Part shown: in pieces, positions 38,849 to 44,492 of the stretch
Layout: every line of letters begins with the position of its first letter
Numbering within the stretch: position 1 is the first letter of the stretch
Assembly: GCA_004026145.2 (NCBI GenBank)
Contig: CP034976.1
Span: 7,666,678 to 7,730,677 of the forward strand
Direction: 5' to 3'
DNA: 64,000 bases
DNA from: Takifugu bimaculatus
Taxonomy: Eukaryota > Chordata > Actinopteri > Tetraodontiformes > Tetraodontidae
Position numbers and translations under genes: made by a program
Notes under the pieces: model-generated
What the model was told of the DNA's origin: nothing
The model's input: only the letters and a program-made list of their open reading frames with translations
The model's database searches: none

Positions 38849-40540
38849 CGGGGTTCATGGGACTTCATTTACTACCTGCAGCTCAGGCCCAAAATGAGTT
38901 CCACCTGGGCTGCGGTGACAACTTGTTGAATGCAGCTTTCCAACAATGGCTCCATTTTCCTCTCCCAAGATATATTCGACTTAAAAAAGGAGAAGAAACT
39001 AAAGAGGGTAACACAGTTTCAGGTCATTTTCAGGACATTTTTAGAATGTCACGTGGGGGGTATCACCAATGAGAAGAGGCGCTGAAGACAGCAGCTTCTT
39101 GCACAGCATTCTTCTCACGTGTAGCCCAAACATCTCAAGCCACAAACACTCTGGTACATGACATCATTTCTCCGGTATATTCTGCAGAGACATGGTTATT
39201 CCATACTTTCCTAATAACGTGCCTCACAAAAGTTCCTTGAGGCCATACGCTATTTCTGGCTCGGTCAATGAATATTGCATAAACTGCGTTTGCCACCACA
39301 TAAACATCCAAGTAGTCCAACTTCACTGTGGGCCAACTTTCTAGCCAATCGGAGACATTGACGGGAGAATTTTCTTCTTAAAGCGTGCAATAAATATATG
39401 ATTATACAGTTGCATGTCTTCTGAAAGTATTGATGTGCTCGTGTGTGTGTGTTCTTGAACGGCCGACCCTGAGACACCAGGTGTCAGAGAGAGAAACAGC
39501 TGATGAGAAGACAGCTGCTTCTTCTGGGCCGCATCAGAGGTGGTCCTGATCGAATGCCTTGTTTCTTTACAAGGAGACATTTTACCTTCATGAAAGTGGA
39601 GGTAGCAGGTAAAGCTCCCACCAGCACTTAAGAACAGCAAATAATATTGAGTTTGCATTCCATGCAGCAACACACATCCTATGGGGTATCTTTTAAAAGG
39701 GAGAACCTATAAATAAATAACTCATTCGGCCCACACTGAGGATATTGGAGCCAGTGTGTGGCCCCACCAGGTTAATGACTCTCCTAAGCTGAGGAATGCA
39801 AAGAAACCACACATCAGAGGCGGTTTCTCCCTTCATTGAATCAAATAAAGTGTGTTTTCATGCAGCAGATATTGGTACTTGCACAGCCTCTGACAAAACC
39901 TTTAATGACAATTTGGATTCAGAGTGATTCGAGAGGCAGGTCCATTCTTATTGGTTACCATGATGCCATCATATCAGACAGGCCCAGCACTGGGAGTGCA
40001 AACCCAGCTGTCCCGTACCTCCATGGCCTGGGCTCTATCTGTGCACGGAGATATCTGTTTAATTACTGCAATTTAATGCAATGGTTCAATGGAACGCCCC
40101 AGTCAACGAGCTTCGTGATAAGGACATCCCGTAACGTCGAAACGCACGCAGGCGACCGATGATCAGTAACCTTCGACACCTTGCAGCCCGGTCAGAAACA
40201 GGGTCAGCACCAAATCAACAAAATGTCGCATTTCAGTAGATGTTACTCGAGCTGGTGTCATCAAAGGCTGCGCACTGACATGTCACCGGACTGAAATGTG
40301 GTAAATAATTACAAGCCGTGCGCATCTCTCCGCGCACGTCCAAAGCGCCAGACGCATCTCGCCCCTGCCAGTGGTTTTTGACAACAATGTGGCAGAGCCA
40401 CCACTGATCTAAGCCACCGACAGCGTTACTGTAGCTCGTCCACAGCCAGACTCGCCCCTTTCCGACTTACCGGATTTGAAAAACGCCGCTATGTCTGCCG
40501 CGTCCTTCGCAGCCTCATCTAATCCCTCTCCTGCGCTCAT
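1..40540 (-). CDS. trio: trio, triple functional domain Rho-GEF; 5' half of gene, 23 coding exons
   Basis: Trio is a cytoplasmic multidomain guanine nucleotide exchange factor that activates Rac1, RhoG and RhoA and steers axon growth and cell migration. What is visible: 23 exons on the minus strand whose lengths and phases join into one open frame of 3,451 nt (about 1,150 codons). Order: short N-terminus (1-23), CRAL-TRIO/Sec14 domain (about 24-186, with motif GFTVIVDMRGSKWDSIKPLL), then spectrin repeats (about 190 to the window edge). The catalytic DH-PH pairs, SH3, Ig and kinase domains would lie beyond base 1. The start is the ATG at 40540, with A at -3 and no earlier in-frame ATG before an upstream stop. 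Peptides such as VELLCDRDVDMATRVQDLLE and SELQDLED fit TRIO better than the paralogue kalirin, as does linkage to dnah5. Teleosts can carry two trio copies, and I cannot say which this is. The human comparison is from memory. Confidence 0.97.
29..779 (-). other. trio intron 22
   Basis: AT-rich intron. I see no gene, repeat family or structured RNA in it. Confidence 0.8.
780..895 (-). CDS. trio: trio coding exon 22, spectrin repeat
   Basis: Codons about 1103-1141. Reads ILNELLQRENRVLHFWTMRK and ends in FERSAKQ. Acceptor CTCAG, donor CAG|GTATG. It enters in phase 1 (the split codon gives N) and leaves in phase 0. Confidence 0.96.
896..1239 (-). other. trio intron 21
   Basis: Short intron with nothing recognisable. 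Confidence 0.75.
1240..1354 (-). CDS. trio: trio coding exon 21, spectrin repeat
   Basis: Reads ACTLARRNADVFLKYLHRNS and then a segment ending KAPETQVK. Acceptor CGCAG, donor AAGA|GTAAGT. Leaves in phase 1. Confidence 0.96.
1442..1591 (-). CDS. trio: trio coding exon 20, spectrin repeat
   Basis: Exactly 50 codons, almost identical to human TRIO as I recall it (VCSVLESLEQEYKREEDWCG, then GADKLGPNSE). Acceptor GACAG, donor AAG|GTAATG. Phase 0 at both ends. Confidence 0.97.
1695..1787 (-). CDS. trio: trio coding exon 19, spectrin repeat
   Basis: 31 codons, from VADHWQQLMLKMEDRL to FYKTSEQ, phase 0 at both ends, so skipping would keep the frame. The acceptor TTTAG is preceded almost at once by a TG repeat instead of an ordinary pyrimidine tract. 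Confidence 0.96.
1792..1840. repeat. imperfect (CA)n microsatellite at trio exon 19 acceptor
   Basis: About 49 bases of CA units with a few G interruptions. On the transcribed strand this is (UG)n and begins 5 nt upstream of exon 19. Confidence 0.95.
1923..2021 (-). CDS. trio: trio coding exon 18, spectrin repeat
   Basis: 33 codons, KTHQSALQVQQKAETLLQAN then HYDMDMIRDCAEK. Acceptor TGCAG, donor AAG|GTATTT. Phase 0 at both ends. Confidence 0.96.
2022..2989 (-). other. trio intron 17
   Basis: It holds a small palindrome at 2616-2640 and a direct repeat, and otherwise nothing recognisable. Confidence 0.75.
2595..2640. repeat. short direct repeat with 11-bp perfect palindrome
   Basis: AAAGCTTTTCTCAT occurs at 2595-2608 and again at 2625-2638. 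Bases 2616-2640 form an 11-bp perfect inverted repeat with a 3-nt loop. Most likely local slippage. Confidence 0.8.
2990..3109 (-). CDS. trio: trio coding exon 17, spectrin repeat
   Basis: 40 codons, VLGWIRNGESMLNAGLITAS then SLQEAEQLQKEHEQFQHAIE. Acceptor TTCCAG, donor GAG|GTAAAA. Phase 0 at both ends. Confidence 0.97.
3110..4050 (-). other. trio intron 16
   Basis: No gene or known repeat seen. It contains a T10 run near 3411. Confidence 0.75.
4051..4217 (-). CDS. trio: trio coding exon 16, spectrin repeat
   Basis: Reads VELLCDRDVDMATRVQDLLE and ends in QLRHLQAEVKQ. The RDVDMA stretch favours trio over kalirin. Acceptor GGCAG, donor CAG|GTAATT. Enters in phase 1 and leaves in phase 0. Confidence 0.97.
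4218..4829 (-). other. trio intron 15
   Basis: Nothing recognisable beyond AT-rich sequence. Confidence 0.75.
4830..5025 (-). CDS. trio: trio coding exon 15, spectrin repeat
   Basis: 65 codons plus one base. Reads IISDLESWNEELSQQMSDFD and then TEDLTLAEQRLQHHADKALT. Acceptor CTCAG, donor G|GTGAGT. Leaves in phase 1. Confidence 0.97.
5026..6692 (-). other. trio intron 14
   Basis: A 1.7 kb intron. A 190-codon minus-strand open frame at 5525-6097 has no recognisable domain and I treat it as chance. Otherwise empty. Confidence 0.75.
6693..6867 (-). CDS. trio: trio coding exon 14, spectrin repeat
   Basis: Reads RDSAISSNKTPHNSSMAHIE, then SVLQQLDEAQGQMEELFQER and ends RDAID. Acceptor CACAG, donor GAT|GTGAGT. 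Enters in phase 2 and leaves in phase 0. Confidence 0.96.
7102..7271 (-). CDS. trio: trio coding exon 13, spectrin repeat
   Basis: Reads LWTWLEELQKELLDDVYAES, then a QQQQTTLQ stretch and VIKEGEDLIQQLR. Acceptor TTTAG, donor CAG|GTGAGA. Leaves in phase 2. Confidence 0.97.
7272..8154 (-). other. trio intron 12
   Basis: No gene or repeat recognised. Confidence 0.75.
8155..8346 (-). CDS. trio: trio coding exon 12, spectrin repeat
   Basis: 64 codons, NTYTNADKLLEAAEQLAQTG then ECDPEEIYQAAHQLEDRIQD. Acceptor TTCAG, donor GAG|GTGTGT. Phase 0 at both ends. Confidence 0.97.
8506..8628 (-). CDS. trio: trio coding exon 11, spectrin repeat
   Basis: 41 codons, VLDWIENHGEAFLSKHTGVG then KSLHRARALQKRHEDFEEVA. 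Phase 0 at both ends. The acceptor is CAAAG, with purines at -3 and -4. A 75-base TG repeat starts 5 nt upstream in place of a pyrimidine tract. Donor CAG|GTGAGA. Confidence 0.97.
8634..8708. repeat. (CA)37 microsatellite at trio exon 11 acceptor
   Basis: An uninterrupted CA run of 75 bases, read as (UG)n in trio pre-mRNA, ending 5 bases from the exon 11 splice acceptor. Confidence 0.98.
9246..9335. repeat. compound (GA)n-(CA)n microsatellite
   Basis: GAGA-rich sequence runs into an ACAC array at about 9286-9316 and returns to GAGA-rich sequence. Confidence 0.9.
9858..10088 (-). CDS. trio: trio coding exon 10, spectrin repeat
   Basis: 77 codons. Contains LQRPLTPGSADSLMASANYS and IWQHRKVRLHQRLQLCVFQQ. 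Acceptor GACAG, donor CAG|GTAAGA. Phase 0 at both ends. Confidence 0.97.
10191..10322 (-). CDS. trio: trio coding exon 9, spectrin repeat
   Basis: 44 codons, YMGKVEPWCKACGEGELPSE then LQDLEDTIHHHQGLYEHITT. Acceptor CACAG, donor GAG|GTCAGC. Phase 0 at both ends. Confidence 0.97.
10323..11141 (-). other. trio intron 8
   Basis: Nothing recognisable. Confidence 0.75.
11142..11333 (-). CDS. trio: trio coding exon 8, spectrin repeat
   Basis: 64 codons, NVYVNINRIMSVGNRLLESG then HYASQQIQQISGQLEQEWKA. Acceptor CCCAG, donor CAG|GTACCA. Phase 0 at both ends. The exon is GC-rich compared with its introns. Confidence 0.97.
11334..14066 (-). other. trio intron 7
   Basis: A 2.7 kb intron with an interrupted TG repeat at about 13936-13960. 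No exon, gene or transposon recognised. Confidence 0.75.
14067..14189 (-). CDS. trio: trio coding exon 7, spectrin repeat
   Basis: 41 codons, MFDWIMHNKGLFLTSYTEIG then GNHQHAVELQTQHNHFAMNC. Acceptor TGCAG, donor ATG|GTAAGC. Phase 0 at both ends. Confidence 0.97.
14190..14865 (-). other. trio intron 6
   Basis: Nothing recognisable. Confidence 0.75.
14866..15336 (-). CDS. trio: trio coding exon 6, first spectrin repeat region with His-rich insert
   Basis: The largest trio exon here, 157 codons (about 187-343). It begins VRLSFETFASDAARALARLE and ends KLKLDQCFQLRLFEQDAEK. Between the QRLQ and SSLLEKL helices it carries a loop of about 45 residues, against about 24 in human TRIO as I recall it, including a run HHHGCHTHADAH (15004-15039). 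GC-rich third positions. Acceptor TTCAG, donor AAG|GTTTGA. Phase 0 at both ends. Confidence 0.96.
15457..15561 (-). CDS. trio: trio coding exon 5, end of Sec14 domain
   Basis: 35 codons. Reads VMVSLEGLSKIVDPSQLTAD then LEYNHDDWIE. Acceptor GACAG, donor GAG|GTCTGG. Phase 0 at both ends. Confidence 0.96.
15562..16073 (-). other. trio intron 4
   Basis: Nothing recognisable. Confidence 0.75.
16074..16266 (-). CDS. trio: trio coding exon 4, core of CRAL-TRIO/Sec14 domain
   Basis: Codons about 87-151. Contains GFTVIVDMRGSKWDSIKPLL and CIHVALIIKPDNFWQKQRTN, hallmark segments of the Trio/Kalirin Sec14 domain. Acceptor CTTAG, donor GAG|GTAGGT. Enters in phase 2 and leaves in phase 0. Confidence 0.97.
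16267..17600 (-). other. trio intron 3
   Basis: No gene or known repeat. A purine-rich stretch lies around 16730-16830. Confidence 0.75.
17601..17715 (-). CDS. trio: trio coding exon 3, Sec14 domain
   Basis: Reads GGRDRRGGPVLTFPARSNHD then RIRPEDLRRLIAYLATIP. Acceptor AACAG, donor CAG|GTAGGT. Enters in phase 1 and leaves in phase 2. Confidence 0.96.
17716..18228 (-). other. trio intron 2
   Basis: Contains a strong hairpin at 17980-18044 and no other recognisable feature. Confidence 0.75.
17980..18044. repeat. near-perfect 24-bp inverted repeat (hairpin) in trio intron 2
   Basis: Arms 17980-18003 and 18021-18044 pair at 23 of 24 positions around a 17-nt loop. The only internal mismatch is A17987 against G18037. 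It could be a small foldback transposon remnant, a microRNA-like precursor or a chance palindrome. No family recognised. Confidence 0.9.
18229..18303 (-). CDS. trio: trio coding exon 2
   Basis: 25 codons plus one base, HRNEDMKAIDVLPILKEKVA then FLS. Acceptor TTCAG, donor CAG|GTCAGA. Phase 1 at both ends. The short exon lies 22 kb from exon 1. Confidence 0.96.
18558..18592. repeat. (CA)n microsatellite
   Basis: Interrupted CA array in trio intron 1. Confidence 0.9.
22014..22028. repeat. (TC)n microsatellite
   Basis: Short TCTC array in trio intron 1. Confidence 0.8.
23217..23465 (+). repeat. degenerate teleost dispersed repeat, SINE-like
   Basis: It starts with a B-box-like GGTTCAATTCC (23220-23230). 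It goes on with segments TCTCCCTGTGCTTGTGTGGG, GACTCTAAAATA and GATTGACTGACAATCTATCC, in the order I recall for a very common fish repeat. No intact A-box and no target duplication seen. Family assignment is from memory. Confidence 0.6.
26877..26892. repeat. poly(G)16 tract
   Basis: Sixteen consecutive G on the plus strand in trio intron 1. Confidence 0.95.
27211..27253. repeat. (GT)n/(GC)n microsatellite
   Basis: Interrupted GT array ending in GCGCGC. Confidence 0.85.
29386..29422. repeat. (TG)n followed by G9
   Basis: TG array (29386-29413) followed directly by nine G. Confidence 0.9.
37311..37372 (-). repeat. tRNA-like or SINE-head remnant
   Basis: On the minus strand, TAGCTTAGTTGG (37357-37368) fits a polymerase III A-box. 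After about 27 nt a worn B-box GGTTACGCATC (37319-37329) follows. A weaker relative lies at about 37085-37112. It does not fold as an intact tRNA, so a decayed tRNA-derived SINE is the best guess. Confidence 0.35.
38802..38847. repeat. (TG)n microsatellite
   Basis: 46-base TG array with a single TC interruption in trio intron 1. Confidence 0.95.
40471..40540 (-). CDS. trio: trio coding exon 1 with start codon
   Basis: Encodes MSAGEGLDEAAKDAADIAAF then FKS, followed by one base. This matches the end of the human N-terminal segment (EEAAKDLADIAAFFRSG as I recall). The human Gly/Ala/Ser-rich leader is missing. The ATG at 40540-40538 has A at -3. Upstream codons stay open for 18 triplets to a TAA with no other ATG. 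Donor CCG|GTAAGT. Leaves in phase 1. Confidence 0.93.
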
Positions 40541-40910
40541 GGTTGGGGCCGCTTTTGCAGGAAAGGCGGAAGATATCCTCAAACGGTTTGCTTCTTATGA
40601 TAGGAATTAAGGAGCACAATCCGATCCGGTCATACAATCTCGGCTCCTTTCATTAACCGAGAGACCTCCTCCTCCATTTTGGCCGAGAAGGGAAAATCCT
40701 GGCGACCGATCGGCGGCGCTCCCGAGTTGGGACGAGAGGGCGGCGAAGAGGAGGAGGTGGTGGAGGAGGAGGAAACAGGGGAGGGGGGTGATAGTAGAAG
40801 AAGGCGGAGGTAAACGAGAGGAGGTGGATGAGGGCGGGGGGCTATTCCGTTTCAAGTGGTGGGTGGGGGTGGGATATCCTGGGATTCCGTATTTGAGAGG
40901 TTTGGTGCAT

Positions 40911-40940
40911 TGTGCGCCACCCAAATTAAATGTGCGCCAC
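40911..40940. promoter_or_regulatory. paired 10-mers in trio upstream region
   Basis: TGTGCGCCAC occurs at 40911-40920 and exactly again at 40931-40940, 20 bp apart. It may be a paired factor site; the factor is not identified. Confidence 0.4.
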
Positions 40941-41877
40941 AGCACATCAGGACCCCCGTCAGCATCACCCACTGCGGTGTCGCGGCGTGGGAATTGCTCC
41001 TAACGGCTCATGCCCGGGAGGAATGAATGCCACCAGCGCATTTTGCAGCAGTAACACGAATTTCCTGCACATGATTTAAAGCGCAACGCTCCGGTGCCAT
41101 ATGTGCGCGTAATGACTATTTAGCTATTTAGCCTTGATACTGACATGTTCACATAGGCGACATGTTTGCCACAGTAACGGCGAGTGAGTAAGGAAGAAGG
41201 GGCAAATTATGAAGTCCATCTTTGTCGGGTGATGAAGAGGATGCGAGATGATGTCATTTGCCCCACAAATCTAACCCAGTTCTCGACGTTGGCTGCCCAG
41301 CAAGGGCCGGAGTAATGCTGCCATCTAGTGGTTAGTTCTACTAACTGAACGCCAACGGTGGCGGTATGGCGAAGAGATTTGGGCAGATTTATTGGGACAT
41401 ATTTATTAACGAGACTTAAACAATAATTAGAAAACCCAAAACACATATGATATGTCTTTAAGTAAATGCGACTACAGTGTTATTGTTCTTTTTCCAAACA
41501 CTTCAGGAAGTCTTGCTTATAAGCAACGTTTTTACTCTGGCATCTTCACGGTATTTAAACTAATTTCAATCTGGAGAGAATGCACATTTGGTAAAATAAT
41601 TACAACAACAGAATTCGTCCAACTATAACTAAGTACGAGTTGTCTAATAGCACATCCCCTGGCACTGACTGACGCTAAATCGGTGTAAATTACTAACTTG
41701 TGGGTTGTGCCAGGTAATTAAAATAGCTTTTAGAGGGTTCTTAACGGTACTCACACGGGAGTTTTATAACCTTACACACGTTTAAAGATCGCGCAAAGGT
41801 AACAACTAACAAACATGGTCGAACCTTAAACTAATCAGTGCGTATTGACTTTTTCCCAGGGAGGAGACCAACTTTAC

Positions 41878-41891
41878 GTTGTCATGGAAAC
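41878..41891 (+). promoter_or_regulatory. RFX X-box-type motif
   Basis: GTTGTCATGGAAAC fits the X-box form RYYNYY-N2-RRNRAC with both half-sites. RFX factors use such sites to switch on ciliary genes. It lies 118 bp before an orphan ATG (42009) and 2.5 kb before the dnah5 start. Function is inferred. Confidence 0.55.
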
Positions 41892-42008
41892 ACTAACACG
41901 AGGGGGACGCATAGTCCAGGAAGTAGTTCTGATTTTTGCACAGCAAACGTTTCATGAAATCTACCTGCAGATAAACGATTCTTTACGTGGGTGCGGATTC
42001 TTGAAGTC

Positions 42009-42077
42009 ATGTTCTCTCGTATCGCCAAAGCGAGGACCAGACCGTCCGGCCCCGCGGAGTCGCGCAAGGAACCGCAG
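42009..42077 (+). CDS. possible orphan first exon, 23 codons
   Basis: A CpG-dense segment. The ATG at 42009 opens a frame beginning MFSRIAKARTRPSG and ending RKEPQ before a candidate donor CAG|GTTCGT. Read through, the frame stops six codons later. The 69-nt length is phase 0 and could splice in frame to dnah5 exon 2. I do not recognise the peptide. It could instead be 5' UTR or noncoding. Confidence 0.2.
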
Positions 42078-44322
42078 GTTCGTCTCCAACTTAGTTGAGA
42101 TCAGTCACATGGATGAAAGTATAATTATAGAAGTTGTAAGAAACATGTCTTATAATATATTGAGACGTGCTAATTCAATACTCATGTCGCCCACAATTTG
42201 ATCAGATTAATCAAGGAGATCCAGATTTTAACAGAAAATTCGGACAGCCAGTAAAATTCTTAATTTTTTTTTACATCTTCATGAATACGACTTTTAAAAA
42301 AAATTCTGAATACATTAACGCCCCAAGAACCCCACTCAGATTGTGGCCAGATGAACCGCAACACATTTTCTGTTTCCCAGCAATGCTGAAACAATGCCAG
42401 CTGCAGCGTTTGTTGTATTACCACCGTTTGTCCAAAGGATGGCGCTGTTTCATTGCTATGATGATTCATGGGACTCCCGTAAGGCTGGACCTTGCACTCA
42501 GAAAGGCTGCACGTAAAAGAAAGGATATAGAGTTATGCCAGTTGTTCGAAACTGTTATCGTCTCCAATTATTGTAATTTACTGTGTTAAAAACAAAGCAA
42601 TGCACGTCACAAAATAACAAGAACATAAACCAATCAATCAGCACCAGACCGAGACTGTATTGTGCCAAGGGGTAGGACATTGTAACACATACAGTATGAA
42701 ATATGCGGTCAGAGGCTATTTCCAGGCCTTTGAATGTGTGACTCTGCTTTAGTGGTTCAAGGTCAGGCCAGATTATTTTTGTTCTCTGATTCATAGACAG
42801 CTTTAAGACTTGGGCCATCAAACCAGTGCTGATGGACTAGAGCTTTTTAATATTTAAAACAACTAAATATTACTGTGACTGAAAGTGTCTTGTTTACTGT
42901 TTCAAAGCAAAGTGTTTCAAAGTGTGTTTTTTAAACCTAGTTGTTGAGTCCATCAGCCTGATCATGTTCTGGGAAAACAGTGGTCCATTGTGTGTCCTTC
43001 TCCCACGTTAGTCTTTGTCTTTCAGATGCCACCTCCTTATCATTTATAATTTACACTCCCGCTCCGGTTTCATGGAAGCCCAGCGTCAGTCATGGCATTG
43101 TGAAAAATTGATGACCCGACTGCTTTCAAATGCAGAACCTCAGACTCATTTCGTCAGTATCAACCCATCAGAATCTTGAGGAGAGAACTGAGCTTCTCAT
43201 TTGTTCAGCAACCAAAGTAACCACAGTAAATGCTAATGGTTTTTTTATCAGTCCAAAAGGGAAGATCACTTACTAAAGATGCCTGTGTTGCTTGCAAAAC
43301 ATGTTAGGCTAAAGTCAATCCAGTACAATGAGACTGGACTACTGAAAGGATTAACAGGATCAAGTGCTCACTCCAGTCATTATATGGCTAGTGTCGGGTA
43401 ATTTGCATATAATGCCAATACCGGTATATTGAATTTCCATGGTGATTATCCTGTGATAGCCAGTATTTTTTGTAGTCATAATTGCTGCCAGTATGTCAAC
43501 AACCTTTTTACCTCCACTCTCACTCCCATCACATCCCAAAGCCCCATTGTTGTAATAGAACTGAAAGGTGAGAGGACCCTGATAATTATCTTACAGGCAG
43601 ATGGTCACTCAACACCACATTATGTAGTTAGCGTTCCCCCATTTAGCAGCAGCGCTCATGATCTCAGGGCACTAACCTTTCTCACATGGCAAATAAGGAG
43701 CCCAATTGCGGTGGTAAAGCGCTGAGGTCTTTGTCTCACCTTCTCCGGAGCTGTAATGTCATGAAGAGCTGTGCCAATTAAGGCGTTGCAGGGGGTGAAA
43801 TGGAGTGACAGACAGGGAAACGCTGATCACAATGCTTCATTTTCAAGCAGACCATGAAAACAAGGTAAGGTGACCCAAGAGTTCTGGAGTTACAGCTTGG
43901 CTAAACATCTCTCCTCTCATCTCATCCTCCCAATTTTACCTGCATGTAGAAAACAACCTTTTCCTGAAATGTTCCCGATGCAGGAATTGTATCCAAATAA
44001 AGCCCAAGTGGAGTCATTAATAACATTTGTTATTAAGTTCAGTATATCTCAAACGAGTAACAACAGCTGAGCCACTGGAGTAAACATTAACAACATACAC
44101 ATGTATTTGAATGTTCTTCAGATTTTTATTTCTGTATATATTCTGTTATCATGTGAAGATAATGACTGTTATGACCCCAATATGTCCTTTAGCTCATTTG
44201 AGTCTTAGTCTCACCATTCCTGATACGTTGGAAATGGCTAGTTTGGATATTTCTGCACATTTGGCAGCAACAGATGTAAATAAACACAAAGCTCTCGGGG
44301 GATCTCGGCTGACAACTTGATA

Positions 44323-44390
44323 GCTATCGCATCGACCATATCAAGCTGCGGCTGCCTGCATGTATGTAAAGCGATAGCAGTATAAAGAGG
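44323..44390 (+). promoter_or_regulatory. dnah5: candidate dnah5 core promoter: TATA-like box and 8-bp inverted repeat
   Basis: TATAAAGAGG lies at 44381-44390, 58 bp before the start codon. GCTATCGC (44323-44330) and GCGATAGC (44371-44378) form an inverted repeat just upstream. If the TATA box is used, the 5' UTR would be only about 30 nt. Confidence 0.35.
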
Positions 44391-44438
44391 GGCTATACGG
44401 TATAAGTGTTTAGGTTTCACAGCTGTGGGGCTGCCGTG

Positions 44439-44492
44439 ATGAGGGCGTACACGAAGCAGATTTGGAAAGTTACACTTTCAAAGGTCATCCAG
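44439..44492 (+). CDS. dnah5: dnah5 coding exon 1
   Basis: 18 codons, MRAYTKQIWKVTLSKVIQ, aligned to human RRQLWKHSVTRVLT as I recall it. Donor CAG|GTAAGT. Leaves in phase 0. Confidence 0.8.

Larger units (their letters stand above)
18304..40470 (-). other. trio intron 1, 22.2 kb
   Basis: By far the largest intron in the window and the usual place for trio regulatory elements. It contains microsatellites, a worn SINE-like repeat at 23217-23465 and tRNA-like remnants near 37.1-37.4 kb. No further exon is supported. A 216-codon open frame at 19622-20272 has no recognisable domain. Conserved enhancers cannot be judged without an alignment. Confidence 0.8.
40300..41000. promoter_or_regulatory. 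trio: CpG-rich trio promoter and 5' UTR region
   Basis: CpG density is clearly higher here than in the flanking AT-rich DNA and it spans trio exon 1. No TATA box is seen on the minus strand just upstream. 40735-40830 is purine-rich on the plus strand with GGA/GGT repeats. The transcription start is not determined. Confidence 0.7.
40541..44438. other. intergenic region between trio and dnah5
   Basis: 3.9 kb between two divergent coding starts. It holds the trio CpG island, an X-box motif (41878), a second small CpG cluster (about 41990-42080), a TATA-like box (44381) and otherwise AT-rich sequence. Open frames at 41845-42201 and 42167-42589 show no domain. Confidence 0.8.

Noticed and set aside
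1..40540. Assignment to kalirin (kalrn) instead of trio
   Set aside because: Several exon peptides and linkage to dnah5 fit TRIO, and exon 1 lacks the kalirin-type N-terminus.
41845..42201. 118-codon open frame overlapping the orphan ATG segment
   Set aside because: It runs through the X-box in another frame and has no recognisable domain.
42167..42589. 140-codon open frame between the two genes
   Set aside because: No family similarity to transposases or known genes, AT-rich and without a promoter signal of its own.
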